Shown here piece by piece: positions 1 to 11,173 of a DNA stretch of 64,000 bases. The notes below the pieces were generated by a model. The model did not search any database and had not been told where the DNA came from. It saw only the letters and a list, made by a program, of their open reading frames with translations. The translations under genes and the position numbers were made by a program. Every line of letters starts with the position of its first letter. The stretch's first letter is position 1. The stretch is taken from positions 1,721,506 to 1,785,505 of the forward strand of contig CM035359.1 in assembly GCA_020137815.1 (NCBI GenBank). The letters are read 5' to 3'. Source of the DNA: Hormiphora californensis. Lineage: Eukaryota > Ctenophora > Tentaculata > Cydippida > Pleurobrachiidae.

Positions 1-25
1 TAGTATGAACTTTTTAAGCCATATA

Positions 26-241
26 CAGTCGGACCCCGATTTACCCTGTCTGGCGCCGCGACCCATCTGAGCGCCGCCATACAGGTTGGCTGCGAAGGGG
101 TTCGCGAAAAATCGCGCGCGAAAAAAGAGGGCGCGACGTGCCCAACCATACAGGATTTACCGGGCGCCGATATACCAGGCACCCCGATTCACCGGTCAAA
201 ACCCTTTCTCCCGAGCATCCCGGTAAATCGGGGTCCGACTG
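26..241. mobile_element. pogo/Tigger-like MITE (CAGTCGGACCCCGATTTA family)
   Basis: Starts with CAGTCGGACCCCGATTTA and ends with its reverse complement, with TA on each side. No transposase is encoded. The 18-bp terminal inverted repeat, CAGT start and TA target duplication fit the pogo/Tigger branch of Tc1/mariner; that assignment is inference. The family recurs at 3533, 15839, 16070, 24170, 27242, 27469, 33041 and 33292. Confidence 0.75.
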
Positions 242-1996
242 TAATAGCTGAAACACGGATATGCATACATCTAATTATCTAATTGACCAAATGAGATGAG
301 GCACTTTTGATGGGTGTCTACCCCCACTAATGCGAGGACGCTACATACTTTAATATCCTGATTTTAATCTCTACTCCAATTCTAAAATTATTTCCAATAT
401 TGGGCTCTGCCTGAAGTTACAGGTGGCACAACAACAACAACAACAACAAAATGGATTTATATACCGACTAAATAAACAAGTACTCTCGATTGGTTCGAAG
501 AGCAGTTGCCATTCATAGCGGTTCTCTCATCCTATCTTGACATATTGGTTGACAAAAGGTCTTAAATGGTAACTCATACTGGTGACTTATAACTGACATA
601 TATAGTAGACACACACCCGGTAGACACACACCCGGAAATGACCATGTTGCCCCTCAACCCGCAAGTAACAAAGCTCAGAGGTGTTCCAGAAGACCCTTAG
701 GGACACGTTGGTGAAGGAATTTTGATGTTCCAAATTGTTTCCCCAGTCAGGGCGAAAATTGGCATTCTTGTTCTAACATAAAAAAAAGCTTAACTTATAG
801 CCAATTAGGCCCAATTAGGGCCAATTACGCACCAATTTGGCAGAGCTGAGTCACTAATATGTTTTAAAGGTGATAAGAATAATATTTCTGAACGATTGCG
901 ACCAACCACGACCGTCTACAACGATTTTGAATTTTTGCCCAATTTAGACCCAAGTTGACCAAATTAACGCCAAATAAGGCACCAATTTTACATAATTGGG
1001 TCACTATCATGATTTAAAGATGATAAGAATAATATTTCTGAACGATTGCGACCAATTACGACCTTCTACGACGATTTTGAATTTTGAAATCATTATTAGC
1101 CAATTAGACCCAATTAACGCCAAATTAAGAGAAATTTGGTGATTCTAGGGACCTATAGCATACTTTTAGTGAAGGTCTCGCATGGTTATCTAATAATTCC
1201 TGCATTTGACTCAAATGCCTAGGACGAATCTATCGGTTATCCCATACTTTCGGGATCCCATACTCCTAATTAGAAGAAAGTATGGGATCTCGGACAATTG
1301 CCGTATTCCCATACTTTCGAGATCCCATACTTTCGAAGTCCCATTACATACTTTTCGGCTGGGGTTCACTAGATGCTAATCCAATCAATAAAACGGTGTT
1401 TGGTATCGCTAAATTGGGTAATAAATATAATTTAAACCGAGTAATGTGTACATCCGTACCGTTTCACTATTCACGTTGCACATACACGGTGTGATTAGAA
1501 TTTCGTGATCAGATGCTGAATGCTGATCAGATGGTAAATTAACTCGGATCACTTATGGAGTGCGATTACTTAGACAGGGTATCAGTCAATCAAGGTCATG
1601 ACAGGCTGATCAGATGGTAAATGAACCATGATTACTTGAGGAGTGCGATTACTAGGGAGCTAGGATATGAACGGTATATATGGTGATTGATTTCGTCACA
1701 ATATTATCCAATCAATGATGGACACACCATCCAACTTCTCTCTTGACATCTCCGGATTATTGAGGACCTCCCTTGACTGCTAATAAGTTTCCCTGAATTA
1801 TGTGTTTCATACCCCGAATCATGTGTCTCACACTGATAATAGGGCATGCCAAATTCGTATCACATACATAATTAGAAAGTATGGGATCTCGGACAATTGT
1901 CGTGGTCCCATACTTTCGAGATCCCATACTTTCTCTCTCTAATTGGGAGTATGGGATCCCGAAAGTATGGGACTAGGGTGATCACCGCCTAGGACT
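242..1996. other. no gene seen; simple and inverted repeats
   Basis: No convincing coding exon on either strand. About 800-1140 holds two diverged copies of a 150-bp unit (the phrase TGATAAGAATAATATTTCTG recurs at 871 and 1021). Around 1240-1345 and 1876-1975 the motif GTATGGGATC and its reverse complement alternate several times, giving hairpin-forming blocks built on 'cccatactttcg'. These look like degenerate MITE or satellite remains. Confidence 0.5.
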
Positions 1997-2400
1997 AAAA
2001 GGTGTCAGTTTGACAACAAAATGGTCACCTTTCCAGCCAACTAATTTCTGTTAGTTTTTGGCATAATTGGGGTATATTTTTGGTATTTTCTGATGTGAAA
2101 TACGATGTAAGTCATGTCTGGACGTGTAAAGACCGTCAGGAATCGCTAAAATACGAAAATTTCAATTTTGACGTCATTATGACGTCATAGCGTGACGTCA
2201 CGACGTTATTATGACATAATAGGGATGTATTATTATCAGGCTCATCTAGATAAAGATGCTGACCAAGTTTGAGATCGGTTGAACAAGATTTGAGGTCGCT
2301 ATGGCGAAAAACGCACTATCGTCATATCTATTTTCATACAGTCTTAACACTTCAGACGCGATTTGAGACCCTTAGAAATAGAGTTTCACAAATTCGCGAT
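1997..2400. repeat. interspersed repeat beginning AAAGGTGTCAGTTTGA
   Basis: Shares 'aaaggtgtcagtttga', 'ggtcacctttccagccaact' and 'cgcactatcgtca' in the same order with 28641-28990, which looks like an internally shortened copy. Both copies contain several TGACGTCA-like half sites. No coding capacity. Its right boundary is uncertain. Confidence 0.5.
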
Positions 2401-2978
2401 ATAGTTTCTGAAAGTATAGACGATTATCTTTCGTAAGTGTGGTCTCCGTTTTTCAATCAGATTTGAAAAAACTCTTATCTTTATGACAGTTTGTTAAGAC
2501 GTTCTGGTTGGACCTAGAACATGAAAACTATTCGTCTACACAATTTGAACGATTATTTTTCGAATGCAAGAAACGAGAAGTGTCTATCTTATGTCGTTTT
2601 CTCTCAAAAATGATTATAAATTTGGTCAAAACAGCGTCTATCCATAGATAGATACATAGATAGATAGATAGATAGATAGACCCGGGACATTTATTGCTTT
2701 TGGCACGATGCTGTATCTCTAAAACTATAAGAGATAGAGACTTGCCCTTTTTAACTACAGTAGATCTAGACTATGTGACACTGTATACCAAATTTCAGAC
2801 CGATCGGTGTAGTGGGGGCCTCCCTATGGGCGTCGAAAAATGCCATTTTTGGCTAAAAAGTGAAAAAAGTTATTACTGCACTCTGGCACGCACGGCTGGG
2901 GGGGAGGGATGGTCACCTTTGCGCTTGCCAGCGCAGTGATAAGCTGTTTAGAACATAATTATAACAAGTCCTACTAAT
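2401..2978. other. no gene; (TAGA)n microsatellite and a short shared motif
   Basis: A (TAGA)n tract lies at about 2655-2680. At 2904-2939 is the motif 'gtcacctttgcgcttgccag' followed by cgcagtgat, which recurs at about 12332 and 30155; its core GCGCTTGCCAGCGC recurs near 60850. The core can form a small hairpin. Nothing coding is recognised. Confidence 0.4.
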
Positions 2979-3292
2979 GGATTCATTAGTTAGTAATTAA
3001 TTGGATTCATTAGTTAGTAATTAATTGGATTCATTAGTTAGTAATTACCTTACTCTCGTTAATTAAGCTCGCATATTTCAAGAAACTTTTAAATAAGAAA
3101 CTTTTTTTCTAGGAAACTACAGGTCTAAGCAATCAAAAAACAAAAAGAATTTCTCCTTTATCAAGAAACTAAACAAGTTAGGGGTGTTCTATTTTGTTGT
3201 GGTGTCTCTGAATTGTGTAATTTACATTTGAAAAGTTTCTTAGGAAAAAGTTTCTTACTATAGCGTTTCTTAAAAAACGAGAGTAAGGTAAT
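2979..3292. mobile_element. MITE with TIR ATTACCTTACTCTCGTT, preceded by a 24-bp tandem repeat
   Basis: Nearly three copies of a 24-bp unit (ggattcattagttagtaatt plus four bases) run from 2979. The last one runs into ATTACCTTACTCTCGTT (3044-3060), whose reverse complement closes the element at about 3277-3292. Inside, AAGAAACTT and its complement also repeat in inverted orientation. Non-coding, class unassigned. Confidence 0.55.
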
Positions 3293-3392
3293 TCATTAGC
3301 TACTTCCGGTTGGATTAATAATACAACGCTCCAAGATCTCACCCTGCTATTATATCTCTCAACTGACAACTAATCCACTGCACCAAATACAG

Positions 3393-4205
3393 GTTTGGGG
3401 GTGCTCTTGATGAGTCAGCTCGACAATTCTCTACCGCCTGGCAGAAGGGAAAGACCCCTCTGGAGTTTGTTAATGAGATGAGAAACGCCCACAAATACAT
3501 TCAGGTACGTGTTGTATGGTATACATGTTATACAGTCGGACCCCGATTTAGTGGCATCCTCGGGGGAAAACAATCCTGCCACTAAATCGGGGTGCCACTA
3601 AATCGGGGTCAAATAATGTTAATTTCCTATATCGGGGGAAAAAAATCCTGCCACTAAATCGGGGTGCCACTAAATCGGGGTCAAATAATGTTAATTTCCT
3701 ATATCGGGGGAAAAAAATCCTGCCACTAAATCGGGGTGCCACTAAATCGGGGTCAAATAATGTTAATTTCCTATATCGGGGGAAAAAAATCCTGCCACTA
3801 AATCGGGGTGCCACTAAATCGGGGGCCACTAAATCGGGGTCCGACTGTATATGGTACATGTTATAATATGGTACATGTTATATAGTACATTTTGTCAACG
3901 TTTAGTTTAAATAGTTAGTTGTGTACAACAAAGTTTGTCACTTGAAAAAGTGGGAGATTTTTTCGCGTGATACCGATTCAGATTTCTAAACTTCTGCTTC
4001 AATTAAATAATAATAATAATAACTATGTTTATATTCCGCCCATATCCGACAGGAAATAGAATATAAACTATCTTTCCCCCCACCCTCACAGGGTATTGGA
4101 CACCGAGTGAAATCTCTGAACAACCCCGATCAGCGAGTGACATCCCTGGCTGACTTTGCCAGCGCCAACTTCCCCGCCACACCCCTCTTTGACTACGCCC
4201 GACAG
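3393..4205 (+). CDS. ACLY: ATP-citrate lyase, two C-terminal-region exons (partial)
   Basis: Two exons at 3393-3504 (acceptor AG, donor GTACGT) and 4092-4205 (polypyrimidine CACAG acceptor, donor GTACAC). They read FGGALDESARQFSTAW...EFVNEMRNAHKYIQ, then GIGHRVKSLNNPDQRV...NFPATPLFDYARQ. This is the citrate-synthase-like module of ATP-citrate lyase, which makes cytosolic acetyl-CoA and oxaloacetate from citrate, CoA and ATP. The GIGHR histidine lies in that module's active site. The exons join in phase 0. A 315-bp MITE sits in the intron between them. The following exon of the family (starting around VEK...NLILNVDG) is not found before or after the retroelement starting at about 4.5 kb, so the gene either has a very long intron or is truncated here. 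Upstream exons would lie left of 3393 but none is seen back to position 1. Confidence 0.85.
3533..3847. mobile_element. pogo-like MITE with internal 72-bp tandem repeats
   Basis: TA-flanked CAGTCGGACCCCGATTTA termini at both ends. The interior is about four head-to-tail copies of a 72-bp unit. Each unit contains two copies of the TIR core 'actaaatcgggg' followed by 'caaataatgttaatttccta'. The element lies wholly in the ATP-citrate lyase intron. An open frame across it is only a by-product of the 72-bp (24-codon) period. Confidence 0.8.
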
Positions 4206-4565
4206 GTACACGATTGTTTTCATAGTTACCATAGCAACAAACTTCTTATTAGTGCATATATTTCGGTTACCATTTCGGTTACCATGTCGGTTACCATTTC
4301 GGATACCATTTTGGTTACCATTTTGGTTAGAGTCAGCACGCGCGGCTTCTAACTTTCATAGTTGCAAGAGGCCGCGCGCGCTGGCAGAGCGAGATTTATT
4401 TATTCGAGTCGATTCAATTTGTCCGACGTTTTCATATACTTCAACAGTTCCAAAACAACAAATCAAAGCATGTGTTAGCTGTCAACAAAATCAAAGTTAT
4501 CACCAATCAAAGTTATCATAGATCCTAGTTAATCAGTTCTCTCCAATTAGCCAAGGTAGAACAAA
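4206..4565. other. intron or 5' leader of the gypsy-like element
   Basis: Contains about six copies of 'ccatttcggtta' (4255-4330), then GC-rich 'cacgcgcggcttct...ccgcgcgcgctggc' and several 'aatcaaagttatca' repeats. Where the intron ends and the retroelement begins cannot be set: no LTR, primer-binding site or target duplication was recognised. Confidence 0.4.
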
Positions 4566-6752
4566 ATGGCGACGAAGATGGTAAGCAGCATAGAAGCTTG
4601 GGACGGGAAAGCTGACTCTTTACGAGGATGGTTAGACCGTTTAACGCAACTATTTATCCTGAATGAAGCTACTTCAGAGCGGAGGGTTGCGTCCCTGCTT
4701 GTCCACATTGGAAAAGGAGGCTATAAGCTTTTGCAGGACCTGACTTATCCCGAGGCCCCATCAAAGAAGTCCTTCGCCGAGCTATCAGCCCTGCTCGAAG
4801 AGGGAGTGATGCCAACTGAGTTGGTAATAGCAGAGCGATCAAAGTTTTTTGTAATTGTGCAAGGGAGGAACGAGGAGTTGCTCGAATTCTCAAATCGGAT
4901 AAAAAGGAGGGCGGCAACTTGTGCGTTCCCCAAGGAATTCCTCGATCAGATGTTGAGAGACAGGCTGGTATGCGGATTGTTCAACGAACGGATCAAAGCA
5001 CTGCTACTAGCCGAGAATCCTAGCATTACCTTCAACCAGGCGTTGGAGAAGATAAGACTAAAACTGACAGCAGGGGACGAAGCTCGAAAACTGACAGTCC
5101 AAGTGAAACCTCCTTCTATCAAGAGTGAAGTTTTCGTAGTGGACCAATCATGGAAAGACATCAGGTGTCAGAAGTGCACGCTAAGAGGACATAGTGAGCA
5201 TCAATGCCACACAAAGTGCCACAATTGCGGTAAAACTGGGCACATATCCGTGGATTGTAGGAGCAGACAGAGTGGTTCCTCATCCAGCAAGTCCTCATCG
5301 AGCAAGTCCTACAACAAGTCCTACAACAAGAAACATAGCAAGAAGAGAAACGTCGGTGCAGTCTACGAATTTGATGAAGGTGAGAATCCTAATTCAAATT
5401 ATCACAGTGATCATAGTGTTGGTAGTCTCAGTGTAGACAACCTCAGCGTTAATCAAAGTAATCATAGTGCTGAAAAGCAAATCAAAGTAACACCTCCTTT
5501 CTGTTTCAGAAACGGAACCCTTGTTGTAACCGCCAAGATAGAAGGGTGTGAGGTGGAATTTACGGTTGATACTGGAGCTGCAGTTTCTTTCGTGAATGAG
5601 GTAGTATATCATAGACTGTGTGAAAATGTACTGTGTACAGACACTAGTGTGAGATTGGCCGATGGGACCAAGTTGTCAGTGAAAAGATTTGAATCAGAGA
5701 TCAGAGTTAACAACGTCACCCGATCCATTACGCTACATCATGCACCAGGCTTTTCTAATCTGTGGGGGAGGGATTTGCTATGTGAATTCAACCTATGGGG
5801 AAACGTCCTGGGAGGTAGTGATCGAGTAGTGGGGGCGATATCGGAGAAATCGGAGTTTGAGCGAGAGGTACTCTCATCCCCAGCGTTTAGAGATAGTCTA
5901 GGGCTATACAAGGGGGGAGAGGCTAGAATACAGGTTAAGCTAGACTGCAAACCTGTGTTTTGTAAAGCGAGGACAGCTCCATTTTCTCTGAGAGAACCGT
6001 TGAAGAAAGCCCTAGATGAGCAGGTAAACCAAGGTGTAATGATCAAAGTGGAGACATCTGAGTGGGCTTCACCCATTGTTGTAGTGGCGAAGCCAGATGG
6101 TAGCGTGAGAATTTGTGGGGATTACTCTGGAACAGTGAATCCGGTGGTAGACACTAGTATTTATCCTTTGCCGACCACTGAAGAGTGTTTCGCAGCTGTG
6201 AGTGGAGGAGTTAAGTTCACCAAGATTGACTTGAAGGCTGCTTATTCCCAGATTTCCTTGAATCCAGTTGATCAAGAGTTGCTCACTTTAAATACCCCAT
6301 TTGGTTTGTACAGATGGACCAGGTTACCTTTTGGGCTATCTTCCTCCTCTGCTATCTTTCAGAGAATAATGGATGAAGTGTTAGAAGGTGTTGAGGGTAC
6401 TATCTGTAGAGTAGATGACATTCTGATCACAGCGCCTGATGATAAGACTCACCAGATGAGAGTGAGAGACGTGTTAGATCGGTTAGAGAAGGCCGGATTG
6501 CGTGCAAAGCCGAGTAAAACTTCCATTATGGTGGATAGTGTGGAGTACCTGGGATATAAAATATCCAGAGAGGGAGTAAGTCCATTGAGAGATAAAGTAG
6601 AAACTCTTAGTAAGATGGAGTTCCCTGAAGATAGATCGAAGTTAGTCACGTGGTTAGGAGCTGTGAGTTACTACAGTAGATTCATTCGAAATCTAGCTAC
6701 ACTTGCTGAACCATTGAACGGATTACGAAGTAAAGAGACTCCCCATGGGTAG
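4566..6752 (+). pseudogene. Ty3/gypsy-like gag-protease-RT, frame-broken
   Basis: 728-codon frame. Order: gag-like region (about 1-195); two CCHC zinc knuckles (CQKCTLRGHSEHQC at about 201 and CHNCGKTGHISVDC at about 218); Ser/Lys-rich linker; aspartic protease motif DTGAA at about 335; reverse transcriptase with motif A FTKIDLKAAYSQI (Asp about 555), LPFGL, and RVDDIL at about 615-618. The usual aromatic residue before xDD is Arg here, which would be expected to harm polymerase activity. The frame ends at TAG 6750-6752 just after a C run. RT-connection and RNase H sequence continues in another frame without a gap, so this is a mutation and not a natural ORF end. It sits downstream of the ACLY exons, same strand. 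Confidence 0.85.
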
Positions 6753-8032
6753 TGAGAGATGAGCATAGAAGAGCATTTAAGCTAATCCAGAAACAGCTAA
6801 TGTCTGATCAGGTATTAGTATTGTACAATCCTAAATTAGAATTGGTGCTGGATTGTGATGCATCTTGCTATGGCCTCGGAGCAGTGTTGTCCCAGATAGA
6901 AGATGGAGTAGAACGCCCGGTCGAGTTCATTTCCAGGAAAATGACCACAGCAGAGCGTAACTATGCACAAATAGAGAGAGAGGCTCTTTCTATCGTGTGG
7001 GCGGTAAACAGGCTCCACCAATACTTGTATGCTCGTAACTTCACATTAAGAACAGACCACAAACCGTTAGTGGTGCTGTTCGGACCGAAGAAAGACGTGA
7101 AATTAACAGCCCTGGGGAGGATCCAGAGATGGGGACTCATATTGGCCCAATACCGTTATAAGATTGAATTTCGAGGAACAGAGAAACATGCTAATGCGGA
7201 TCTGTGTTCCCGGTTTCCTCTCGAGTACCAGGGAGAGTCTTGGACGGCGGGGTTACCCTCAGTTAGTGCAGTTAGTGAGGGGGAGCGTACTTTAGATTTG
7301 AAGTGGGTTTCGACTGCCACACGAACAGATCCCGTGCTTAGTAAGGTAGTGAGATGGGTCCAGACAGGCTGGCCCGCCCGAGAAGAGAGCAGTTTCAAAG
7401 ATTTTAACTGTCGTAAGTTAGAGCTGACAGTGGAATCTGGATGTTTGATGTGGGGATCACGTGTAGTAATTCCAGAGAAGTTGAGATCTAAAGTGTTGAA
7501 GTTAATTCATGCTGTTCATATGGGACAGACAGCAATGAAGAGATTGGCCCGGGAGTACATCTGGTATCCAGGGTTAGATGGAGATATTGAGAAAGTGAGT
7601 GAGCAATGTGAGCAGTGTATTGTAACAAGAGATAAACCTGCACGAGCTACTCCTCATCCTTGGCATCCATCTAATCAACCCTGGGAGAGAATTCACATTG
7701 ATTTTTGTCAATTTGAAGGCAGTGATTGGTTAGTTGTAGTAGACAGCTATACCAAATGGATAGAAGTATTTAAGATGGGAAGTACCACGTCGGAGAAAAC
7801 AATTAGTGTGTTGAGAAGATTGTTTGCTACATTTGGTATTCCTGAGGTGATTGTGAGCGATAATGGATCACAGTTTACTTCACACGAGTTTGATCAGTTT
7901 ACGGGCAGCAACCGTATTAAACATATTAGGTCCGCTCCTTATTCTCCAAAATCTAATGGGGCAGCTGAGGCAGCTGTGGGAACATTTAAAAGGGCCATGA
8001 AGAAGGCATCTGATATTCCAATAGATTTGTGA
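6752..8032 (+). pseudogene. gypsy-like RNase H and integrase, frame-broken
   Basis: Continues the pol polyprotein in a second frame. RNase H shows LDCDASCYGLGAVLSQ near codons 32-47 and TDHKPL near 101. The integrase has an HHCC zinc-binding region (HAVHMGQ...CEQC) and a catalytic triad at about Asp317, Asp370 (SDNGSQF) and Glu406; the last two are 35 residues apart, the canonical D,D-35-E layout. The frame meets TGA at 8030-8032, then resumes integrase-like sequence in the same frame (FLMYQHTTPA) before another frameshift near 8105. The copy cannot make an intact polyprotein as it stands. Confidence 0.85.
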
Positions 8033-8765
8033 GTATCCCAGTTTCTAATGTATCAGCACACCACCCCTGCGATAGCTACTCAGGTTGCACCTGCTGTATC
8101 CATGTTCGGTATAGAAGAACCCGGACACGTTTGTCATTCCTAAACCCTCTAGATCAGCCCGCAAAAGCAAGTATTCTTTCCAGGCGTGATCTAGATATTG
8201 GCACTTCTGTGAAAGCCGATGTTAGGGCGGAATCACACCAAGATCTTCGAAAGAATTGTTTCGACGCACCAAACTCAATCACACTGAAAAGTATGGTTGG
8301 TTCTTCCCAGCAGGCGTTCAGTTGTTGTGAACGCCTGCTGTGCGCGGCGCATTGGCACGTGCATCTTGGGCGCTGGCAGGCTTTCACATGTTGTAACATA
8401 TAGAAGTCTGCCAGCGCCCAAGATGCACGTGCCAATGCGCCGCGCACAGCAGGCGTTCACAACAACTGAACGCCTGCTGTGAAGAACCAACCATACTTTT
8501 CAGTGTGATTGAGTTTGGTGCGTCGAAACAATTCTTTCGAAGATCTTGGTGTGACTCCGCCCTTAGGGGTAAGTGGGTTGCAGGAGTCGTGAGAGAGAAA
8601 GTGGGACTGGTTATGTATAAAGTAGAAATTGATGGGAGAATATCAATAATTATAAAGCATATTGACCAGTTAATAGCAACTTCACCTAAATCTGAGATCA
8701 TAGGAGAGGAGGGGGATGATGAGTGGGATGAGTTACCGGTTATTTCAACTAATCCAGTTAACCAT
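8033..8765 (+). pseudogene. gypsy integrase C-terminal remnant, split by a MITE
   Basis: Integrase-like residues run to 8224 (...RTRTRLSFLNPLDQPAKAS...VKADVR), are interrupted by the palindromic element 8225-8562, and resume at about 8566 (KWVAGVVREKVGLVMYKVE...HIDQL), the usual C-terminal beta-barrel segment of gypsy integrases. After about 8765 no element sequence is recognised and no 3' LTR or polypurine tract was found. Confidence 0.65.
8225..8562. mobile_element. palindromic MITE, PIF/Harbinger-like (TTA target duplication)
   Basis: Almost the whole 338 bp is a long inverted repeat: GGGCGGAATCACACCAAGAT... is answered by ...ATCTTGGTGTGACTCCGCCC. TTA lies directly outside both ends (8222-8224, 8563-8565). 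GGGC-type ends and a 3-bp TTA duplication fit PIF/Harbinger. Diverged partial copies lie at about 25830-25990 and 38630-38800. Confidence 0.75.
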
Positions 8766-9893
8766 TCGAAAACACCCTGTCACTGTCATTATACATTTTC
8801 CAAAACAGTGTCTGGCGGCAATTGTAGTCGCATTACCGTAATGGAATTACATTTACAGTAATGAGACGCAGACTTTGTATAACGCGTGGCAAAAAGTGCA
8901 TTTGTCAGCACGTACTAGCGCCCTGATTGGCCACGGTTGCGCGTCGTCTTACTGTATCTCCGTTTTCCATTACCGACTACCGTTACACGGGGGATTACGG
9001 GGGCTCGAATAGATCGCCCGTACCAGTCGCCCGTACATTTGCTTTGCGCATTACGTTTCATCGCACTTTCTCCACAAATAAGGTACATGCGCGTTACGCG
9101 CATGTGTTTTGTTGTGATGAAAGTGTGGTGAAACGTAATGCGCAAAGCAAATGTACGGGCGACTGGTATGGGCGTCTCATCCGGGCCCCCGTAATCCGCT
9201 GCCTTATCCCACTACAAGCGACCGGGTTACTCAATCTGAGCACAATTATATGATGCTCTCAGATTAGAGAATCAAAGCGGAGTCCGCCAGACAGAAACCG
9301 ACCACAAAATTAAAAATAACGTGTTATTTTTATTTTTTGTAAATATAAATTTACTGTATACAGTCACACATTTCTCAACATCAGTATAACATATACCATC
9401 AACAATCGTTCGTATCGGCTGTCTGGTGAGAATATCCCAAAGTTTGTAAATAATTTACTAAATTGGTCTCGAGCAATGAGCTATTTGTTGAGACGTAACG
9501 TCTAAAAGTACGTCTAAATTACGTCTGAAACGTCTTTACAACGTCTTTACTACTTCTATTATAGTGCGTCTACAGTACGTCTATAGTACGTCTATAATAT
9601 GTTTTTCTCGTCGCTAAGGCGTCTATAATACGTTTATACTTATACGTACATATTTTACTACGTCTGACTACGTCTTTAGTACGTCTTGAGTACGTCTGTC
9701 GCTAATACGTCTGTCGGTAATACTTCTATAATATACGTCTATAATACGTCTATAATACGTCGCTACTACGTCTATACTACGTCTCCCACAAATCGGTATT
9801 TGCCTTCATTTTTTTTCAACTGTTCTCCCCAAACTCGAGTGCATGTGTGAAATTGAACTGTGTTGGCAGCACGCACCTCACGTTAGTTTCTTT
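8766..9893. mobile_element. non-coding: palindromic MITE 8985-9206 and degenerate ACGTCT array
   Basis: About 8985-9206 is an imperfect palindrome whose ends read 'gggggattacgggggc' and 'ggcccccgtaatccgc'; a shorter relative lies at 12459-12560 and 30278-30380. About 9490-9785 is a degenerate tandem array of roughly 10-11 bp units related to TACGTCTATAA. No exon recognised. Confidence 0.5.
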
Positions 9894-9968
9894 CAAATTC
9901 GTATCCTTAGTTCCAGTCTGGTCGTGCAGCTAGTTCCAGTCTGGTCGTGCAGCTCCCGGGCAAATCTA

Positions 9969-11171
9969 CAGGGTGTCCCACTGTCTTTGCATCACCTGTG
10001 ATTTTGGGTCATGACCGGACTCCATTAATCTAACCAAAACTCATCGAAAAATTGGTCAAAATGGTTCTAACAAAAACCAGTGTTCTAGAGAATTGTCTGG
10101 CGAACATTTTGGTGGCAAGATTGACGTTCCAAGTCTTACCAATCGTCAGATATATCGTCGTAAAGTCAAAAGTACGTGTTCATGAAATCCGACCGGGGTT
10201 CACGTTTTGAAAAATTCACAAATGCAAAGTTGCTCGGATCACATTGCATCCCTCATAAGAGTTGTAGGAAATTGTCTGGCGGTCATTTTGGTACCCGGGT
10301 TTTTGTCCTAGCTCAATGTTTAGAGTGTCTTATGACTGTCAGAACTGAAATTTTTCCAAAAGTGGTCTCAGGTATCGCATTGCAAATTGCCCTGTTATGA
10401 AGGTCATTGCTGCTTGAATAACATGTTAGCGCATGATAGGGTTGAGATAGACCACTTGCGTATCCTACACATTAACAGGGGCCTTGCCAAATCGTCATAA
10501 CAACCCTGTCAAGTGTCTAGATGAAATTGAGACGATATGTGCTGATTATCATGGGATTACACACGACACCGAGCCACCTAATTAGGGGTTGTGAGCCGAT
10601 ACCAACTAAGACTCAGCATAGAACAATTTTCATGTTCCTACAGTCATAACGCAACTAAAACATAGAGCTATGGAAAAAATCATGGTATCAAAATGAACCT
10701 TAGACGATTCCAATGAAGCTCTTGTAAATTTCAAATCATTTTACCCATTTGTTGATGACACGTGATCCCCTCAAAAATGCTGGTTGAATTTCGTCTTTAG
10801 ACAGTCATAAGACACTCTAAACATTGAGCTAGGACAAAAACCCGGGTACCAAAATGACCGCCAGACAATTTCCTACAACTCTTATGGGGGATGCAATGTG
10901 ATCCGAGCAACTTTGCATTTGTGAACTTTTCAAAACGTGAACCCCGGTCGGATTTCATGAACACGTACTTTTGACTTTACGACGATATATCTGACGATTG
11001 GTAAGACTTGGAACGTCAATCTTGCCACCAAAATGTTCGCCAGACAATTCTCTAGAACACTGGTTTTTGTTAGAACCATTTTGACCAATTTTTCGATGAG
11101 TTTTGGTTAGTTTAATGGAGCCCGGTCATGACCTAAAATCACAGGTGATGCAAAGACAGTGGGACACCCTG
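9969..11171. mobile_element. Tc1/mariner-like non-autonomous element with very long TIRs
   Basis: Begins CAGGGTGTCCCACTGTCTTT and ends with the reverse complement; TA flanks both ends (9967-9968, 11172-11173). The inverted arms extend about 370 bp each. Copy B around 29045 reads 'gcaaatctgcttcctg', the empty site with one base change. No transposase. A close relative disrupts the arylsulfatase at 46146-47898. Confidence 0.85.
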
Positions 11172-11173
11172 TA

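Noticed and set aside
3548-3859. Repetitive 103-codon minus-strand frame
   Set aside because: It is the 72-bp tandem interior of a MITE.
4566-8765. Endogenous retrovirus with env
   Set aside because: No envelope-like frame, no LTRs seen; gag-pol alone fits a plain gypsy-type retrotransposon remnant.
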